NCBI GenBank assembly: GCA_024451685.1
Contig: JAMXCW010000014.1
Coordinates: 4,357-56,212 of the forward strand
DNA from: Candidatus Bathyanammoxibius amoris
GTDB taxonomy: Bacteria > Planctomycetota > Brocadiia > Brocadiales > Bathyanammoxibiaceae
Reading direction: 5' to 3'
Length of the DNA stretch: 51,856 bases
A program made the position numbers and the translations under genes. Under the pieces are notes generated by a model that was not told the DNA's origin, ran no database searches, and was given only the letters and a program-made list of their open reading frames with translations. Below, in pieces: positions 19,295 to 28,321 of this stretch (the first letter of the stretch is position 1; each line of letters opens with the position of its first letter).

Positions 19295-20224
19295 GTGAAC
19301 AAAACCGCGGACAACGTTGCCAACCACATTAACAACAAAGAAGAGCTGTTCGTTGTGTTCAGTCTTGACGTTGACCCCGACTATAACAGGGCTGTCAGGG
19401 GTAGAATCGACGCACTCTCCTACCCTCCGGAAAAGGGCCTGGTCAAGATAGATGCCGCACACAGGGGATTGGTCGAGACCCTCCAACTGCTTGAATACCT
19501 GGGCGACATACCCGCAAGCCTCTTCTTTGAGGCCAGAACGGCCCGACTGCTCGCGGAAAAAGGGCCCGAAGACCTAAAGTCACTTACCGCCTGTCACGAG
19601 ATTGGATGCCACTCTCTCAGGCACGAGGACTTCCTGGGGATCACCTCCGGCATCCCCATATCCAGGTCCCAGGCCCAAGAAATAATCTCCGAGTCAATGG
19701 ACATACTTAACGGCATCTTTCAGAGAAAGATAACCGGTTTCAGGGCACCTTACCTGAGGATAAACCGTGAACTCCTCTCCTTACTCGGCGAGATGGGGTT
19801 CAGGTACGACTCCTCTCTCATCAATGACTGTATCAGACCATTCTATATGAAACCGGTCTCCCTGTGGGAGTTAACCGTGGCCTCGCTGAGGGCGGACTCA
19901 GGCAGAAGAATAACCTCATACCTCCACCCTGTCTTTACGGGCAAGGTGGACACTGAGGAATATATCTGGGCCGTGGGCACACTGGCCCGGAGGGTAAAGG
20001 GCGGACTGTTTATACTCGCATTTCATCCGTGGGAATTGTTTGCCGGCCACTCAGGTGAAGCGCTTAGCGCTGAGGATTCGAGACAGAGGATAAACAGGCT
20101 CTCAGACGTGCTGAAGGGGCTTAAGGCCAGGCCGGGGCTAAGATTCGTACATCCGGGACAGTACCTCGACATGCATGGTGAACACTTCTCAGGGTATCCA
20201 AAGATACATGAAGTCCGGGCTTAG
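19295..20224 (+). CDS. Polysaccharide deacetylase (NodB homology)
   Basis: 309 residues, GTG start at 19295. NodB-type metal motifs are visible: SLDVDPDYN near residue 25 (Asp pair), CHSLRHEDF near 109 (HSxxH) and GFRAPYLRIN near 149. The Pro-Trp containing AFHPWELF near the end supplies the terminal catalytic His region. Members deacetylate N-acetylated sugars in peptidoglycan, capsule or other glycans. No signal peptide is obvious, so it may act in the cytoplasm on a precursor. Its 3' end overlaps sppA by 36 bp in a tail-to-tail arrangement. Confidence 0.88.
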   Translation: MNKTADNVANHINNKEELFVVFSLDVDPDYNRAVRGRIDALSYPPEKGLVKIDAAHRGLVETLQLLEYLGDIPASLFFEARTARLLAEKGPEDLKSLTACHEIGCHSLRHEDFLGITSGIPISRSQAQEIISESMDILNGIFQRKITGFRAPYLRINRELLSLLGEMGFRYDSSLINDCIRPFYMKPVSLWELTVASLRADSGRRITSYLHPVFTGKVDTEEYIWAVGTLARRVKGGLFILAFHPWELFAGHSGEALSAEDSRQRINRLSDVLKGLKARPGLRFVHPGQYLDMHGEHFSGYPKIHEVRA

Positions 20225-21157
20225 AGCCCTGCCAAAACCGGCCAGCTGCAAGCCGATAAAACCTGTCGCCTCAGGGGCCCCTTCACCCAACGAATAGATA
20301 TTGTTTTTGTAAGTACCGGGCCTCTTGTACACGATGACCCTGGCCTCCTCAATCCCCGCCTCCTTCTTGGCCAGTTCTATCGCGTCTTCAAGATAACCTA
20401 TCTCGTCAACAAGCCCGAGGTCAAGGGCCTGCTGCGCGTCAAAAACCCTGCCGTCGGTCAGGTCTTTGTGGCCCTTCAAATCCGCTTCAGGTCTGGATTC
20501 TTCTACCACGGTGACAAAGCGCTGGTACAGACTGTCTATAATGCCCTGAAGCAGCTTTTTCTCCTCCGGGCTAAGGGGGTGGAAGGGTAGTGTCGAGTCC
20601 TTCTTGTCACCAGACATTATCACCTCGTCCTGTACCCCTATTTTCTCCATTAAACCTTCCAGATTGACCTTCAAAAGTATAACGCCTATACTGCCCGTGA
20701 TGCCGGTGGGCAGTATCACTATCTTGTCTGCTGCAGTCGCCGCGTAGTATCCGCCTGACGTGCCCAGGCCCATAATGCACGCCACGACCTTTACCCCCTT
20801 TTTCTCCCTGAACTGCTTTACCTCATGATATATAATGTCGCTTGCGGTAACGGTGCCGCCGGGGCTGTTAATTTTCAAGACCAACGCCTTTACCTTATCG
20901 TCTTCCTTGGCCTTCTCAAGTTCCTCTTTTATGCGGGCGACCATACTGGGCCTGTCACTGAGCCTCAGGGGCCCCTGCTTCTTCTTGTCGGAGATGAGAC
21001 CGCTGATGTCCACCACCAGGACCTTGTCCTCCCCTTTTCCTGATATTACCTTTTCCTCCAGCGGCTTCACACGGCCGATTACCGGGACGTTTACCGCGCA
21101 ACCGCAAAGGATACTTGCTGCAACTGTGAATAGAATAAACCTGCTGGCCTTTAACAT
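20189..21157 (-). CDS. sppA: Signal peptide peptidase, S49 family (SppA-like lipoprotein)
   Basis: A serine protease thought to degrade cleaved signal peptides. The 322 residues start with a lipoprotein-type signal (lipobox ILCGC). The S49 core follows with LKINSPGGTVTASDIIYHEV, then the nucleophile Ser in GLGTSGGYYAATAADKI and TGSIGVI. The catalytic lysine side lies in the following half. The size matches the short SppA form. I chose ATG at 21157: the ATG at 21169 directly abuts the GGAGG and is too close. The 3' end is shared with the convergent deacetylase gene. Confidence 0.92.
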   Translation of the reverse strand: MLKASRFILFTVAASILCGCAVNVPVIGRVKPLEEKVISGKGEDKVLVVDISGLISDKKKQGPLRLSDRPSMVARIKEELEKAKEDDKVKALVLKINSPGGTVTASDIIYHEVKQFREKKGVKVVACIMGLGTSGGYYAATAADKIVILPTGITGSIGVILLKVNLEGLMEKIGVQDEVIMSGDKKDSTLPFHPLSPEEKKLLQGIIDSLYQRFVTVVEESRPEADLKGHKDLTDGRVFDAQQALDLGLVDEIGYLEDAIELAKKEAGIEEARVIVYKRPGTYKNNIYSLGEGAPEATGFIGLQLAGFGRALSPDFMYLWIP

Positions 21158-21513
21158 AATACCGCGCATCCTCCAGAAATAATAGCTCTACGGGGCCAAA
21201 CCCCACGAGGCTCAAGCACCCGCGCCCCGAATTTATCCATGTGCCTTAAAACAGGGGGCCTCTAAGGCGTCTATTTTTATATCCCCACCAGGGAATAAAT
21301 TCAATCCCTATTTCAGCTGCACCAGCACTAAAGATTTATGCATTCCGGCAATAATCAGGCCTCTACACCGGGAAGTGATGACGGGCTTTGCCCTTGACAG
21401 CTAAAGTAATGCTCTGCTAATATGCGCATAATATCCACATCCATGCGAACGGGGCTGTACGCACTTTAACGGTCTCATTTACGCCTCTTGTGTTATCTTA
21501 AGGATTAAGACAC
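21158..21513. other. Divergent intergenic region upstream of the TCA module
   Basis: About 350 bp between the start of sppA and the candidate citrate synthase. It contains the strong rightward promoter described separately and sequence for the sppA leader. I see no RNA gene or repeat in it. Confidence 0.6.
21394..21423 (+). promoter_or_regulatory. Sigma70-type promoter of the TCA-module operon
   Basis: TTGACA at 21394-21399 and TAATAT at 21418-21423, 18 bp apart. The predicted start is about 80 bases upstream of the ATG at 21514. It is the only strong promoter I see before a long run of closely packed plus-strand genes. Confidence 0.75.
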
Positions 21514-22881
21514 ATGCTTAGATTCGACGAACGTATGCAGTGCCTGGTGGAGGACGACTACGCCTTCGAGCTCCAGGACGTAAGTGGGCCAAATCTCTAT
21601 AGAGAGATGTTCTCCTACGGACACGTCCCAAAGATACCCTTCAACTACCGGCTAAACCCCATGGAGCCGCCGGAAGAGATATGGATAACGGATACTACCT
21701 TCCGCGACGGCCAGCAGTCACGCCCCCCCTTCACGGTAAAACAGATAGTGGACCTCTACGACATGCTGCACCAGCTGGGAGGGGACGGGGGTCTGATAAG
21801 GCAATGCGAGTTCTTCCTCTACACCGATAAGGACAAAGAAGCGGTAACAAAATGCCTTGAGAAGGGTTACAGATACCCGGAGGTCACCGGCTGGATAAGG
21901 GCAAACAAACAAGACTTTAAGTTGGTAAAAGATATGGGTCTGAAGGAGACGGGCATACTGACCTCCGCCTCGGACTATCATATATTCTTGAAGCTGGGCA
22001 AGAGCCGGAGGCAGGCCCTGGATGATTACCTGGACATTGTTCGTGCCGCCGTAGAGGAAGGCATAATCCCCCGCTGCCACTTCGAGGACATCACAAGGGC
22101 CGATTTCTACGGCTTTGTAGCGCCATTTGCAAAGGAGCTTATGAAGCTCTCCGTGGAGAGTAATATCCCCATCAAGATCAGGGCCTGCGACACTATGGGT
22201 TACGGGGTAGGCCACCCTGGGGCAATGCTCCCAAGGAGCGTGCCCGGTATTATATATGGTTTAAACCACTTTGCGAAGGTGCCCTCCGGGCGCCTGGAGT
22301 GGCACGGCCACAACGACTTCCATCGTGCGGTATCCAACGCCACCGACGCCTGGCTGTACGGATGCAGCAGCGCCAACGGCACACTCCTGGGAATCGGGGA
22401 ACGCACAGGCAACACGCCGATTGAGGCATTGGTGATTGAATACATGATGCTAAGAGGCAATGATGCCATTGACACCACCATAATCACCGACATAGCAGAC
22501 TATTTCCGCAAGGAATTAGGGCATGTGATACCGCCCAACCAGCCCCTTATAGGCGATAACTTTAACGTGACCCTGGCAGGGATACACGCCGACGGGCTCC
22601 TGAAAAACGAAGAGATATATAACATCTTTGACACACGAAAACTCCTCAAGAGACCACCCGGTGTGGCTGTCAACGACAAGTCTGGTACAGCCGGCGTCTT
22701 GCACTGGATAAAGACAAACCTCAAACCCGAAAACAGTAAATTGACGAAGACCCATCCCGGAATAATAAAAATACACGAATGGATAACGGCGCAATACGTC
22801 AAGGGACGGGTTACGACATTGTCTAACCAAGAAATGCTTGACCAGGCAAAAAAGCACCTGCCGGAACTCTTCCAAAAATAA
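21514..22881 (+). CDS. Isopropylmalate/homocitrate synthase-family enzyme, candidate Re-citrate synthase
   Basis: A 455-residue HMGL-like condensing enzyme that joins acetyl-CoA to a 2-oxo acid. The barrel begins at TDTTFRDGQQ (59-68; LeuA/NifV proteins have TTLRDGEQ), with CDTMGYG (225-231), the metal-binding HGHND (264-268) and GERTGN (295-300). About 50 extra residues precede the barrel. It is not in a leucine or nif cluster: sucC follows after 17 bp, then sucD and kor genes. Re-face citrate synthases of several anaerobes belong to this family, so citrate formation from oxaloacetate is the best inference. Homocitrate or isopropylmalate synthase activity is not excluded. Confidence 0.75.
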   Translation: MLRFDERMQCLVEDDYAFELQDVSGPNLYREMFSYGHVPKIPFNYRLNPMEPPEEIWITDTTFRDGQQSRPPFTVKQIVDLYDMLHQLGGDGGLIRQCEFFLYTDKDKEAVTKCLEKGYRYPEVTGWIRANKQDFKLVKDMGLKETGILTSASDYHIFLKLGKSRRQALDDYLDIVRAAVEEGIIPRCHFEDITRADFYGFVAPFAKELMKLSVESNIPIKIRACDTMGYGVGHPGAMLPRSVPGIIYGLNHFAKVPSGRLEWHGHNDFHRAVSNATDAWLYGCSSANGTLLGIGERTGNTPIEALVIEYMMLRGNDAIDTTIITDIADYFRKELGHVIPPNQPLIGDNFNVTLAGIHADGLLKNEEIYNIFDTRKLLKRPPGVAVNDKSGTAGVLHWIKTNLKPENSKLTKTHPGIIKIHEWITAQYVKGRVTTLSNQEMLDQAKKHLPELFQK

Positions 22882-22898
22882 GCAAAAGCAGGCCAGCC

Positions 22899-24068
22899 TT
22901 GAAGCTGCATGAATACCAGGCAAAAGACCTACTGAGGAACTATGTAACCAATGTGTCCACGGGAAAAGTAGCTTTCTCTGCCGAGGAGGCGGAAAAGGCC
23001 TTTCGCGAGCTGAAATCCACCCGGGCCGTACTAAAGGCACAAATCCTGGCAGGCGGCAGAGGCAGGGCAGGCGGCATCAAAAAGGTAAACACTCCGGAGG
23101 AAGCCCGAACCTCCGCAGAGAAACTCCTTGGCTCCAGACTTGTTACCGCCCAGACCACACCTGAAGGGGAAAAGGTACAGGCCGTATTAGTACAGGAAGT
23201 CCTCGATATAAAGAAGGAGTTGTACGTCTCGTTATTACTGGACAGGCGCCGGGCCACCCTAATCCTGATGGGGTGTTCAGAGGGGGGCGTGGAAATAGAA
23301 GACGTGGCCAGGCGTTCCCCGGAGAAAATCTTCCGCGAATCCTTTGACATATTGTTCGGCCTGCACCCGTTTCAGGCCCGAAGGATGGCGTCCGCCCTCG
23401 GGTTATCCGGCCAGTTGACAGGGGAGGCTGCCAGCCTGTTCAAGAATCTCTCACGCGCCTTTATAGAAAAAGACTTATCCCTCCTGGAGATTAACCCTCT
23501 TGCCGTCTGCAGCGATGGGTCACTTTCCATTATTGACGCCAAGGCAGACCTGGACGATAACGCCGGCTTTCGTCATCCGGAACTCTTCAAAGACAAACCG
23601 TCCGGTGAGGAATCCCTGGAGGCCAGGGCGTCTGCCTATGGCTTGAGTTATGTAGGGTTGGAAGGTGACATAGGCTGCCTGGTCAACGGTGCGGGTCTTG
23701 CAATGGCGACCATGGACATAATAAGACACTACGGGGGCCGGCCTGCCAACTTCCTCGATATCGGTGGTGACGCCGCGGCGGAGAAGGTAACTCAGGCCTT
23801 TCGGATACTCTTTGAGGACGCCAGGCTGAAGGCCATCCTGGTAAATATATTTGGTGGCATCGTAAAATGTGATATGATAGCGGAGTCTATCATATCTGCG
23901 CTAAAAGACGTGAAGCCGGGGGTCCCCCTGGTGGTAAGGCTCGAGGGCACCAACGCCCACATCGCAAGGAAGATGCTGGCGGAGTCGGGGCTCGAGATGC
24001 TGTTCACGGAAAGTATGGAAGAGGCTGCCAAAAGGGTCTTGGAAGCTACAGAGCGAAATACCAGTTGA
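22899..24068 (+). CDS. sucC: Succinyl-CoA synthetase, beta subunit
   Basis: Forms or cleaves succinyl-CoA with ADP/ATP as the SucCD complex. The 389 residues start KLHEYQAKDLL like all SucC, have the ATP-grasp region with GGRGRAGGIKKV and SEGGVEIEDVA, LLEINPLAV, and the nucleotide/CoA-side motif NIFGGIVKCDMIAE. TTG at 22899 is the start that keeps the family N-terminus. The partner sucD is separated from it by two heme-protein genes. Confidence 0.95.
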   Translation: MKLHEYQAKDLLRNYVTNVSTGKVAFSAEEAEKAFRELKSTRAVLKAQILAGGRGRAGGIKKVNTPEEARTSAEKLLGSRLVTAQTTPEGEKVQAVLVQEVLDIKKELYVSLLLDRRRATLILMGCSEGGVEIEDVARRSPEKIFRESFDILFGLHPFQARRMASALGLSGQLTGEAASLFKNLSRAFIEKDLSLLEINPLAVCSDGSLSIIDAKADLDDNAGFRHPELFKDKPSGEESLEARASAYGLSYVGLEGDIGCLVNGAGLAMATMDIIRHYGGRPANFLDIGGDAAAEKVTQAFRILFEDARLKAILVNIFGGIVKCDMIAESIISALKDVKPGVPLVVRLEGTNAHIARKMLAESGLEMLFTESMEEAAKRVLEATERNTS

Positions 24069-24088
24069 AGCGTGTGGAGGATACATCC

Positions 24089-24727
24089 ATGAGAAAATAC
24101 GTACTGAACAAGATAGGTGTTATATCAGTCTTTACTGCACTGAGCCTGTTTCTTGTCGAAGACTGCAGGGCTGAAATATATGACTACGAGAGGATGTCGA
24201 GCGCCATCGTAAACATGTTGAACGCGGCCACTGACTTTATTGCAGACAACTTCGAGGTAATAAACACCCACAATGCGCATGTCGGGATGCCGACACCCAG
24301 AGGCGAACTAGAAAGCTACAAGGGGATCAACCCCGAGGGTTTTGCCACTATGGTGGGGAAAATATTCACGAAGCAGACTGGAATAACCATAAAATTCACC
24401 TCGTTTGGAAAAGACAAAAGCGGCCCGCGGAACCCCGCCAATAAACCGGACAAGTGGGAGAAAAAACAGCTCAAGAAATTTGTCAAGATAAGATACCCGA
24501 AAGGGGTAGGCTATGGCGAGGTGGAGCAGGTCGGAGACAAAGAATTATATAAGATGGTCTACCGCTACATTTACCCCCAATACGTAGAAGCACGATGCCT
24601 CAAGTGTCACGGCAATCCCAGAAGAAGCCCCACGGGCGACGGCAAGGACGCGACGGGCTTCCCGATGGAGAACTACAAAGAAGGAGAGCTGATCGGCGCC
24701 ATAAGCCTTACATTCCCCATCAAATAA
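24089..24727 (+). CDS. Tll0287-like (DUF3365) heme-binding protein, copy 1
   Basis: 212 residues from ATG at 24089, preceded by GGAGG at a good distance; the frame opens at 24065 but that start overlaps sucC. An N-terminal hydrophobic signal segment ends near ARA/RAEIY. The mature domain is the Tll0287/DUF3365 fold, with GPRNPANKPDKWE, YRYIYPQYVEARCLKCHGNPR containing one c-type heme motif CLKCH, and a C-terminal GAISLTFPI. These domains bind a heme and may sense or transfer electrons. It is exported to the periplasm. The 3' neighbour is a paralogue with the same layout, and both interrupt sucC-sucD. Confidence 0.88.
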   Translation: MRKYVLNKIGVISVFTALSLFLVEDCRAEIYDYERMSSAIVNMLNAATDFIADNFEVINTHNAHVGMPTPRGELESYKGINPEGFATMVGKIFTKQTGITIKFTSFGKDKSGPRNPANKPDKWEKKQLKKFVKIRYPKGVGYGEVEQVGDKELYKMVYRYIYPQYVEARCLKCHGNPRRSPTGDGKDATGFPMENYKEGELIGAISLTFPIK

Positions 24728-24762
24728 TCACGGTAGACTTCTCAAGTGAAGGGAGAACCTGA

Positions 24763-25392
24763 ATGAGACCCTTGCAGAAAACTGCAATTCTGATACTGAT
24801 ATGCGGCCTGACAATCTTCCCCGCCGGAGTCGGCTTCTCACAGATTTACGACTTCGAGAAGATGTCCAGAAACATTATCCAGTTGATGGCCATCGCGGGC
24901 TTTTTCATCGCGGACAACCTTGACGTCATCAACATGCATGACGCAAAGCTCGGCCAGCCTTTACCCGAAGGCAAGCCTTACAGCCATAAAGGTATTGACC
25001 CGGTCACCTTCGCCAAAACCATTACCAGGGACTTCACCACAAGGACGGGGATTGAGGTCCGGTTCGTCTCGGAAGGAAAAGGCGAATACGGCCCCAGGAA
25101 CCCGGCAGACCTGCCGGACCAGTGGGAACTGGCCCAGATAAACAGGTTCCAGGAGCTTGACCTGCCCCAGGGTGCAGGTTTTGGAGAATTCCTCAAGGTG
25201 GGAGAGAGACCGAAAAGGGTCATTTATCGCTACTTCTATCCCCTCTATATAACCGAACGCTGTCTCAAGTGCCACGGCGACCCGGCAAACAGCCCCACAA
25301 AAGACGGAAAAGACATAACTAATTACTACATGGAAAACTATAAACCCGGGGAGTTAAGAGGCGGCATAAGCCTAATCTTCCCCGTCCAGTAA
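24763..25392 (+). CDS. Tll0287-like (DUF3365) heme-binding protein, copy 2
   Basis: 209 residues with a signal peptide (hydrophobic core [13 protein letters not shown], cleavage near GFSQ). It parallels copy 1 along its length: [51 protein letters not shown] (c-type heme motif CLKCH) and [10 protein letters not shown]. It was probably produced by tandem duplication followed by divergence. It sits 35 bp after copy 1 and 11 bp before sucD. The distinct roles of the two copies are unknown. Confidence 0.88.
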   Translation: MRPLQKTAILILICGLTIFPAGVGFSQIYDFEKMSRNIIQLMAIAGFFIADNLDVINMHDAKLGQPLPEGKPYSHKGIDPVTFAKTITRDFTTRTGIEVRFVSEGKGEYGPRNPADLPDQWELAQINRFQELDLPQGAGFGEFLKVGERPKRVIYRYFYPLYITERCLKCHGDPANSPTKDGKDITNYYMENYKPGELRGGISLIFPVQ

Positions 25393-25403
25393 AACCCCGT
25401 ACC

Positions 25404-26300
25404 GTGATATTAGCAAGCCATGAAACAAAGGTGTTGTGTCAGGGGATGACCGGTGCGGCGGGGACCTTTCATACCCGGCTCATACTTGAGTACGGCACCA
25501 GGCTGGTTGCGGGTTGCAGCCCCGGTAAGGGAGGGACCTCACACCTCGGACTGCCGGTATATGACTACGTCCTTGACGCCGTCAGAGATACGGGCGCGGA
25601 GGCCTCTATAATCTTCGTACCGGCGCCTTTTGCCCCTGATGCCATCATAGAGGCGGCGGACGCGGGGATAAAACTCATCGTCTGCATCACAGAGGGTATA
25701 CCCGTACTCGATATGATAAAGGTAAAAAAATATCTGGCACAAACGGGCAGCCGGCTCATAGGGCCAAATTGCCCGGGCGTCATCGTCCCCGGCGAAATGA
25801 AGATAGGCATCATGCCCGGCTACATACATAAACCGGGTAATGTCGGCGTTATCTCCAGGAGCGGCACACTCACCTATGAGGCCGTCTGGCAACTTACGAA
25901 ACTTGGCATCGGGCAGTCAACCTGTGTAGGCATAGGCGGAGACCCCATACCGGGCAGCAGCTTTGTTGACATCCTGCGTCTGTTCCTGGACGACGACGAC
26001 ACCTGTGCCGTAGTACTCATTGGAGAAATAGGCGGCGGGGCCGAAGAGGACGCGGCCGAATTCATAAAAAACTCCTTCAATAAACCAGTCGTCAGCTACA
26101 TCGCGGGACAAAACGTACCGAAGGGCAAGCGCATGGGACACGCAGGCGCCATAATAGACCACGGCTCGGGCACGTGCGAAACAAAAACCCGGGCGCTGAA
26201 ACAGGCCGGTGTCACGGTAGTCGAAAACCCCGCCGAGATTGGGGCTAAAGTAGATATGGTCCTGAAAGAAGCCGGACTGATAAAGACGCAAACAAACTGA
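25404..26300 (+). CDS. sucD: Succinyl-CoA synthetase, alpha subunit
   Basis: Carries the CoA-binding site and the phosphohistidine of the SucCD reaction. 298 residues with a GTG start at 25404. [12 protein letters not shown] is the CoA-binding Rossmann loop, [20 protein letters not shown] is the CoA region, and the active His is in [28 protein letters not shown] is the usual partner segment. The length is standard. Confidence 0.95.
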   Translation: MILASHETKVLCQGMTGAAGTFHTRLILEYGTRLVAGCSPGKGGTSHLGLPVYDYVLDAVRDTGAEASIIFVPAPFAPDAIIEAADAGIKLIVCITEGIPVLDMIKVKKYLAQTGSRLIGPNCPGVIVPGEMKIGIMPGYIHKPGNVGVISRSGTLTYEAVWQLTKLGIGQSTCVGIGGDPIPGSSFVDILRLFLDDDDTCAVVLIGEIGGGAEEDAAEFIKNSFNKPVVSYIAGQNVPKGKRMGHAGAIIDHGSGTCETKTRALKQAGVTVVENPAEIGAKVDMVLKEAGLIKTQTN

Positions 26301-26330
26301 TATAATAAAAACCTCTGTAAAATATAAAAA

Positions 26331-26549
26331 ATGCCGCGGAAAAAGGGCCAGGTCGCTATAAATCACAAGTACTGTAAGCGGTGTAATATCTGTCCGCAGT
26401 TCTGTCCAACCAGTAACCTGGAGATAGTAAAGGACAAGCTTACCTCCTACGACAGGTGTATCGCCTGCTTTAACTGTGAGAGATACTGTCCTGATTTAGC
26501 CATTGAGGTGGTAAAGATATACAATGTCAAAACTCCTTCTACAAGGTAA
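26331..26549 (+). CDS. korD: 2-oxoacid:ferredoxin oxidoreductase, ferredoxin-like delta subunit
   Basis: 72 residues with two [4Fe-4S] motifs: CKRCNICPQFCP and CIACFNCERYCP (CxxCxxCxxxC type). It would carry electrons between the thiamine-diphosphate subunits and external ferredoxin. Its 3' end overlaps korA by 26 bp, so translation is coupled. The gene lies 30 bp after sucD, linking the complex to succinyl-CoA. Confidence 0.93.
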   Translation: MPRKKGQVAINHKYCKRCNICPQFCPTSNLEIVKDKLTSYDRCIACFNCERYCPDLAIEVVKIYNVKTPSTR

Positions 26550-27570
26550 CCAGGCCATCGTCGCCGCCGCCGAGAGGGCCGGGCTGGGGTTCTTTGCGGG
26601 ATACCCCATCACTCCCGCCTCAGAAATCCTGCTTGACCTTGTCGGCAGAAAGCACATAAAGGTCCTCCAGATGGAGGATGAGATAGCCTCGATAAACGCG
26701 ATAATAGGCGCCTCGCTGGCCGGACTGAAGGTAATGACTGCTACCAGCGGCCCCGGCTTCTCACTCATGCAGGAAAGCATCGGACTCGCGCACATGATGG
26801 AGGTGCCCCTGGTAATCGTCAACGTGCAGAGGGTGGGGCCCAGCACGGGCATGCCAACCTTCCCCGCCCAGGGAGACATCATGCAATCAAGGTTCGGCAG
26901 CCACGGAGATTACTGCCCGATAGTCTTTTATCCCAACTCCGTAGAAGAACTCTACCGCCATACGTTCAGCGCATTCAACGCCGCGGAAAAGTCCTCAAGC
27001 CCTGTAATACTCCTCAGCGACAGCTTCATAAGCCACCTCTACGAGACTGTAGAGTTAAAAAAACATCCTACTGTCAAAAGGTCAAAACTGCCCCTCGGTC
27101 TGGGAAAACGCCACTTTACCGGCCTCACGCATAGAGACACCGCAAGGCCCGTAACCTCCGACCCCGAGGTACACCGGGCACTGCTCCAACGTTTTACAAA
27201 AAAATGCAACAGCGTGGCGGAGGGGTACAACTTCTACGAATACATCGAAAACGACACCGCCGACACCCTGTTGGTATCATACGGCGCGCTCTCCAGGGCC
27301 GCATACAGATTCAGGGACAGATACGCCCTGTTCCGCCCGATTAGAATGTTTCCACTGATTAAAGACCTCGCGGCAATAGCCGACCGGTACGAAAAAATAA
27401 TCATACTGGAAATGAACCTCGGCCAGTACCGCAACCAGATAGAAAGCGTCATACACCGGCACGTAGAACTCGTCTCCATAACCGGCGGGAGGATAGATAT
27501 GGAAGAGATACAGGCCAAACTCGACGCTCTAAAGAGAAAGAGGAGGAAACCTCTTTCAGCAACAGGCTAA
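26524..27570 (+). CDS. korA: 2-oxoglutarate:ferredoxin oxidoreductase, alpha subunit
   Basis: 348 residues of the pyrimidine-binding alpha subunit. LLQGNQAIVAAAERAGLGFFAGYPITPASEI is the family start, then LQMEDEIASINAIIGASLAGLKVMTATSGPGFSLM. It reads with the ThDP-binding beta subunit korB. The neighbouring sucC/sucD genes make 2-oxoglutarate the most likely substrate, but pyruvate or branched-chain acids cannot be excluded from sequence. It starts inside korD. Confidence 0.93.
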   Translation: MSKLLLQGNQAIVAAAERAGLGFFAGYPITPASEILLDLVGRKHIKVLQMEDEIASINAIIGASLAGLKVMTATSGPGFSLMQESIGLAHMMEVPLVIVNVQRVGPSTGMPTFPAQGDIMQSRFGSHGDYCPIVFYPNSVEELYRHTFSAFNAAEKSSSPVILLSDSFISHLYETVELKKHPTVKRSKLPLGLGKRHFTGLTHRDTARPVTSDPEVHRALLQRFTKKCNSVAEGYNFYEYIENDTADTLLVSYGALSRAAYRFRDRYALFRPIRMFPLIKDLAAIADRYEKIIILEMNLGQYRNQIESVIHRHVELVSITGGRIDMEEIQAKLDALKRKRRKPLSATG

Positions 27571-27583
27571 AAGGACAGCGTTT

Positions 27584-28321
27584 ATGAAAGACACAACGCA
27601 TTTTCAGCGATTTTTGAAAGACAAGAACCTCCCCACACCGTGGTGCCCCGGCTGCGGCAACGGCCTGATCCTTAAATCCACGTGTGATGCTTTCGACGAG
27701 CTTAATTTTGACATGAAGAAAACGGTTGTGGTCTCAGGTATAGGCTGTGCGGGGAGGAGCGCAGGGTTCTTTAACCTCGACACCGTCCATACCGCGCACG
27801 GCAGGGCCATACCCATGGCCGAAGGCATAAAAACAGCTGACGAAAAACTCAACGTGGTAGTGCTAAGCGGTGACGGAGACCTCCTTGGCATAGGCGGCAA
27901 CCACCTGATTCACGCCTCCAGAAGGAACACGCCGATAACTATAATCTGCTTCTCCAACGAAATATACGGAATGACCGGGGGACAGGTCTCCCCCACTTCA
28001 AAACTCGGCGCCAAGACGATAACAACTCCCGACGGCTCACGCGACACACCCATCAACATCCAGGCAATCATCAAGGCACACAACTGCTTTTACGCCCGGA
28101 CCAGCACGTTCCACTTAAAACACCTCAAGAAGAGCATCGTCGCGGCCCTCAGGCACCCGGGGTTCACCTTCGTAGACGTTATCTGCCAGTGCATCGTCAA
28201 CAACGGCCGGCGCATCGGCTTCAAAGACGGCTACGAAATGCTCATGTACTATAAAGACGCATACAAGATAAAAGATAACACCCGATTTCTGGAAGAAAAC
28301 GAAATAGGCATTACAAAATGA
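27584..28321 (+). CDS. korB: 2-oxoglutarate:ferredoxin oxidoreductase, beta subunit
   Basis: 245 residues, ThDP-binding. WCPGCGNGLILKS has the cluster/ThDP-site cysteines, VSGIGCAGRSAGFF follows, and GDGDLLGIGGNHLIHASRRN is the ThDP/Mg motif (GDGx~NN-like). The stop overlaps the start of the next gene as ATGA, showing coupled translation with the fused gamma subunit. Confidence 0.93.
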   Translation: MKDTTHFQRFLKDKNLPTPWCPGCGNGLILKSTCDAFDELNFDMKKTVVVSGIGCAGRSAGFFNLDTVHTAHGRAIPMAEGIKTADEKLNVVVLSGDGDLLGIGGNHLIHASRRNTPITIICFSNEIYGMTGGQVSPTSKLGAKTITTPDGSRDTPINIQAIIKAHNCFYARTSTFHLKHLKKSIVAALRHPGFTFVDVICQCIVNNGRRIGFKDGYEMLMYYKDAYKIKDNTRFLEENEIGITK

